Positions 6,533 to 7,056 of a DNA stretch of 7,056 nucleotides are shown piece by piece (the first letter of the stretch is position 1; the number at the start of each line of letters is the position of its first letter). The position numbers and the translations under genes are program-made. The notes under the pieces are model-generated. The model searched no databases and was not told the origin of the DNA. It saw only the letters and a program-made list of their open reading frames with translations. This DNA comes from CANHEE01 sp043777755 (GTDB lineage: Bacteria > Bacteroidota > Bacteroidia > Chitinophagales > Saprospiraceae): assembly GCA_043777755.1 (NCBI GenBank), contig JAYWHK010000272.1:1-7056 (forward strand). The letters run 5' to 3'.

Positions 6533-6558
6533 GCAATAAAACGATTGTTTTTTATTGC
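6533..6558. terminator. Central hairpin, possible terminator of the lipoprotein gene
   Basis: Perfect 9-bp arms GCAATAAAA (6533-6541) and TTTTATTGC (6550-6558) with an 8-base loop, beginning 23 bp after the lipoprotein stop codon. Its centre (about 6545.5) nearly coincides with the centre of the outer 21-bp inverted repeat (about 6544.5), so the two stems are nested. The following T-run on the minus strand is interrupted, so termination is uncertain. Confidence 0.4.
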
Positions 6559-6581
6559 TGAAAATAAATAAAACAATACAT

Positions 6582-6788
6582 TTAAGAATCATTCCCTTTA
6601 GGGTGAGGGCATAAGATATTGTAAGTATCTATGACCAACAATGCGCTTTCAATGGGCTTGATATGCGCTCGCTCAATGGTGCGATTGACCCAAGTAGCAT
6701 GGTTTCCAACTTGATTTTTTCCAATAACACAGCTTTGCAACATCGCTGCGATAAATAATACGACGATTGAAATTTTGATTTTTTTCAT
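6582..6788 (-). CDS. Small putative lipoprotein of unknown function
   Basis: 68 residues. The N-terminus is a lipoprotein signal peptide: KK at 2-3, a hydrophobic stretch ISIVVLFIAAML, and a lipobox-like LQSC with the lipidated Cys at 20, giving a mature chain of about 49 residues. I do not recognise the mature part (VGNHATWVNRTIERAHIKPIESALLVIDTYNI, described here by its key residues W33, R36, E39, R40). The last residues 60-66 (CPHPKGN) are encoded by a REP-like repeat that has an inverted copy at 6477-6497. The original C-terminus may therefore have been replaced by a repeat insertion. A near-consensus -7 box TATTTTTA lies at 6808-6815 on the minus strand, about 20 bp upstream. The signal peptide supports a real gene, but its short length leaves doubt. 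Confidence 0.6.
   Translation of the reverse strand: MKKIKISIVVLFIAAMLQSCVIGKNQVGNHATWVNRTIERAHIKPIESALLVIDTYNILCPHPKGNDS
6592..6612 (+). repeat. REP-like unit, right arm of a 21-bp inverted repeat
   Basis: TTCCCTTTAGGGTGAGGGCA plus T on the plus strand, differing from its inverted partner only by G for A at 6605. It lies inside the 3' end of the lipoprotein gene and encodes its residues 60-66 (CPHPKGN). Pairing continues imperfectly outward for several bases. Confidence 0.6.
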
Positions 6789-7056
6789 AATTATAATTTT
6801 TATTTGTTAAAAATAATACACGACAAGTCATTAGTATATTGAACAATACACTGATTCGACTTTTACAAAAATTAAAATTATGCTAAATTGGGTGGTGGCG
6901 AAAAAACATCAAGATGACAAAGGCTTAACATTGTCGTGGCAGTTGTCACTTTTCCTTTTGTACTCGATGTTCCAGTTTTCTAAAAACAGAACATTTTTAA
7001 AAAATTTAAAAAATAATATTTTAATTTATAATAAAATATCAATTTTTTATTTTTAT
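6789..7056. other. Intergenic right end, no supported gene
   Basis: Bases 6880-6990 have a mixed composition, whereas 6993-7056 contain a single C (7040) and otherwise only A and T. A plus-strand frame opens at ATG 6880-6882 and reaches the window end (59 codons), but its second half is the A/T tract, which argues against coding. An imperfect 14-bp palindrome GTGGCAGTTGTCAC (6936-6949) is present. I see no known RNA or family here. Confidence 0.4.

Larger units (their letters stand above)
6276..6581. other. Intergenic stretch with hairpins and repeats, no credible gene
   Basis: This 306-bp stretch separates the lipoprotein gene from the M28 peptidase. It holds a terminator-like hairpin (6329-6368), one arm of a long inverted repeat (6477-6497) and a central hairpin (6533-6558). 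A plus-strand open frame crosses it (6287-6571), but it runs through the terminator and A/T-rich tracts and looks spurious. Confidence 0.6.

Noticed and set aside
6287..6571. Plus-strand open frame of 94 codons
   Set aside because: It runs through a 16-bp terminator hairpin and A/T tracts, has a Lys/Asn/Phe/Ile-rich composition typical of translated intergenic DNA, and shows no family motif.
6917..6935. Inverted repeat GACAA-N9-TTGTC
   Set aside because: Five-base arms in A/T-rich DNA with no gene or promoter context are expected by chance.
6878..6983. Minus-strand open stretch ending in ...FSPPPNLA before a stop
   Set aside because: It looks protein-like in its last residues, but it is bounded upstream by an in-frame TAG and has only a GTG or a late ATG as start, giving a peptide of 17-24 residues with no signal.
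6880..7056. Plus-strand frame from ATG 6880 to the window end (59 codons)
   Set aside because: The second half is a tract with one C in 64 bases and there is no family resemblance or promoter. Sequence beyond the window would be needed to decide.

Overview
The window is AT-rich DNA that looks like Bacteroidota. The clues are the strong bias to A/T, signal peptides ending in '...AQ', a -7 promoter box of the TAnnTTTG type, very weak Shine-Dalgarno sites, and the gene families present (a secreted TPR-CHAT protein, a carboxypeptidase Q-like M28 peptidase, and a split HipA kinase module). No marker allows a genus call. Every gene I can support lies on the minus strand, so the window reads from right to left.

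Right end (about 7056-6276): a non-coding stretch whose last 64 bases are almost pure A/T, then a 68-residue putative lipoprotein gene (6788-6582). After it comes an intergenic stretch of about 300 bp with a nested inverted repeat around 6545 and a strong hairpin at 6329-6368. Middle (6275-1939): an exported M28 zinc peptidase with a PA domain, an 18-19 bp stem terminator directly after its stop codon, and an exported 951-residue protein with kinesin-light-chain-type TPRs of exact 42-residue period and a C-terminal CHAT caspase-like protease domain with an intact His-Cys dyad. A short REP-like palindrome with a GGG tail follows the CHAT gene.

Left part (1800-1): a compact three-gene hipB-hipS-hipT toxin-antitoxin module. 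HipB is a small XRE repressor. HipS is the HipA N-terminal subdomain as a separate protein. HipT is the kinase core, with a Cys/His motif at its N-terminus that could bind zinc. hipS and hipT overlap by ATGA. The hipB promoter has a perfect -7 box between two copies of a 16-bp palindromic site, ATACC-N6-GGTAT, the likely HipB operators. A third, perfect copy lies inside the last codons of hipT, just ahead of the 5' part of a gene that looks like an ECF sigma factor and runs off the window.

The most interesting combination is the split HipBST module with one operator-like site placed between it and a sigma-factor-like gene. This suggests that HipB could control, or that the module could be transcriptionally linked to, a regulator outside the toxin-antitoxin unit. 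That link is inference. The gene order, domain motifs and three sites are read directly from the sequence.
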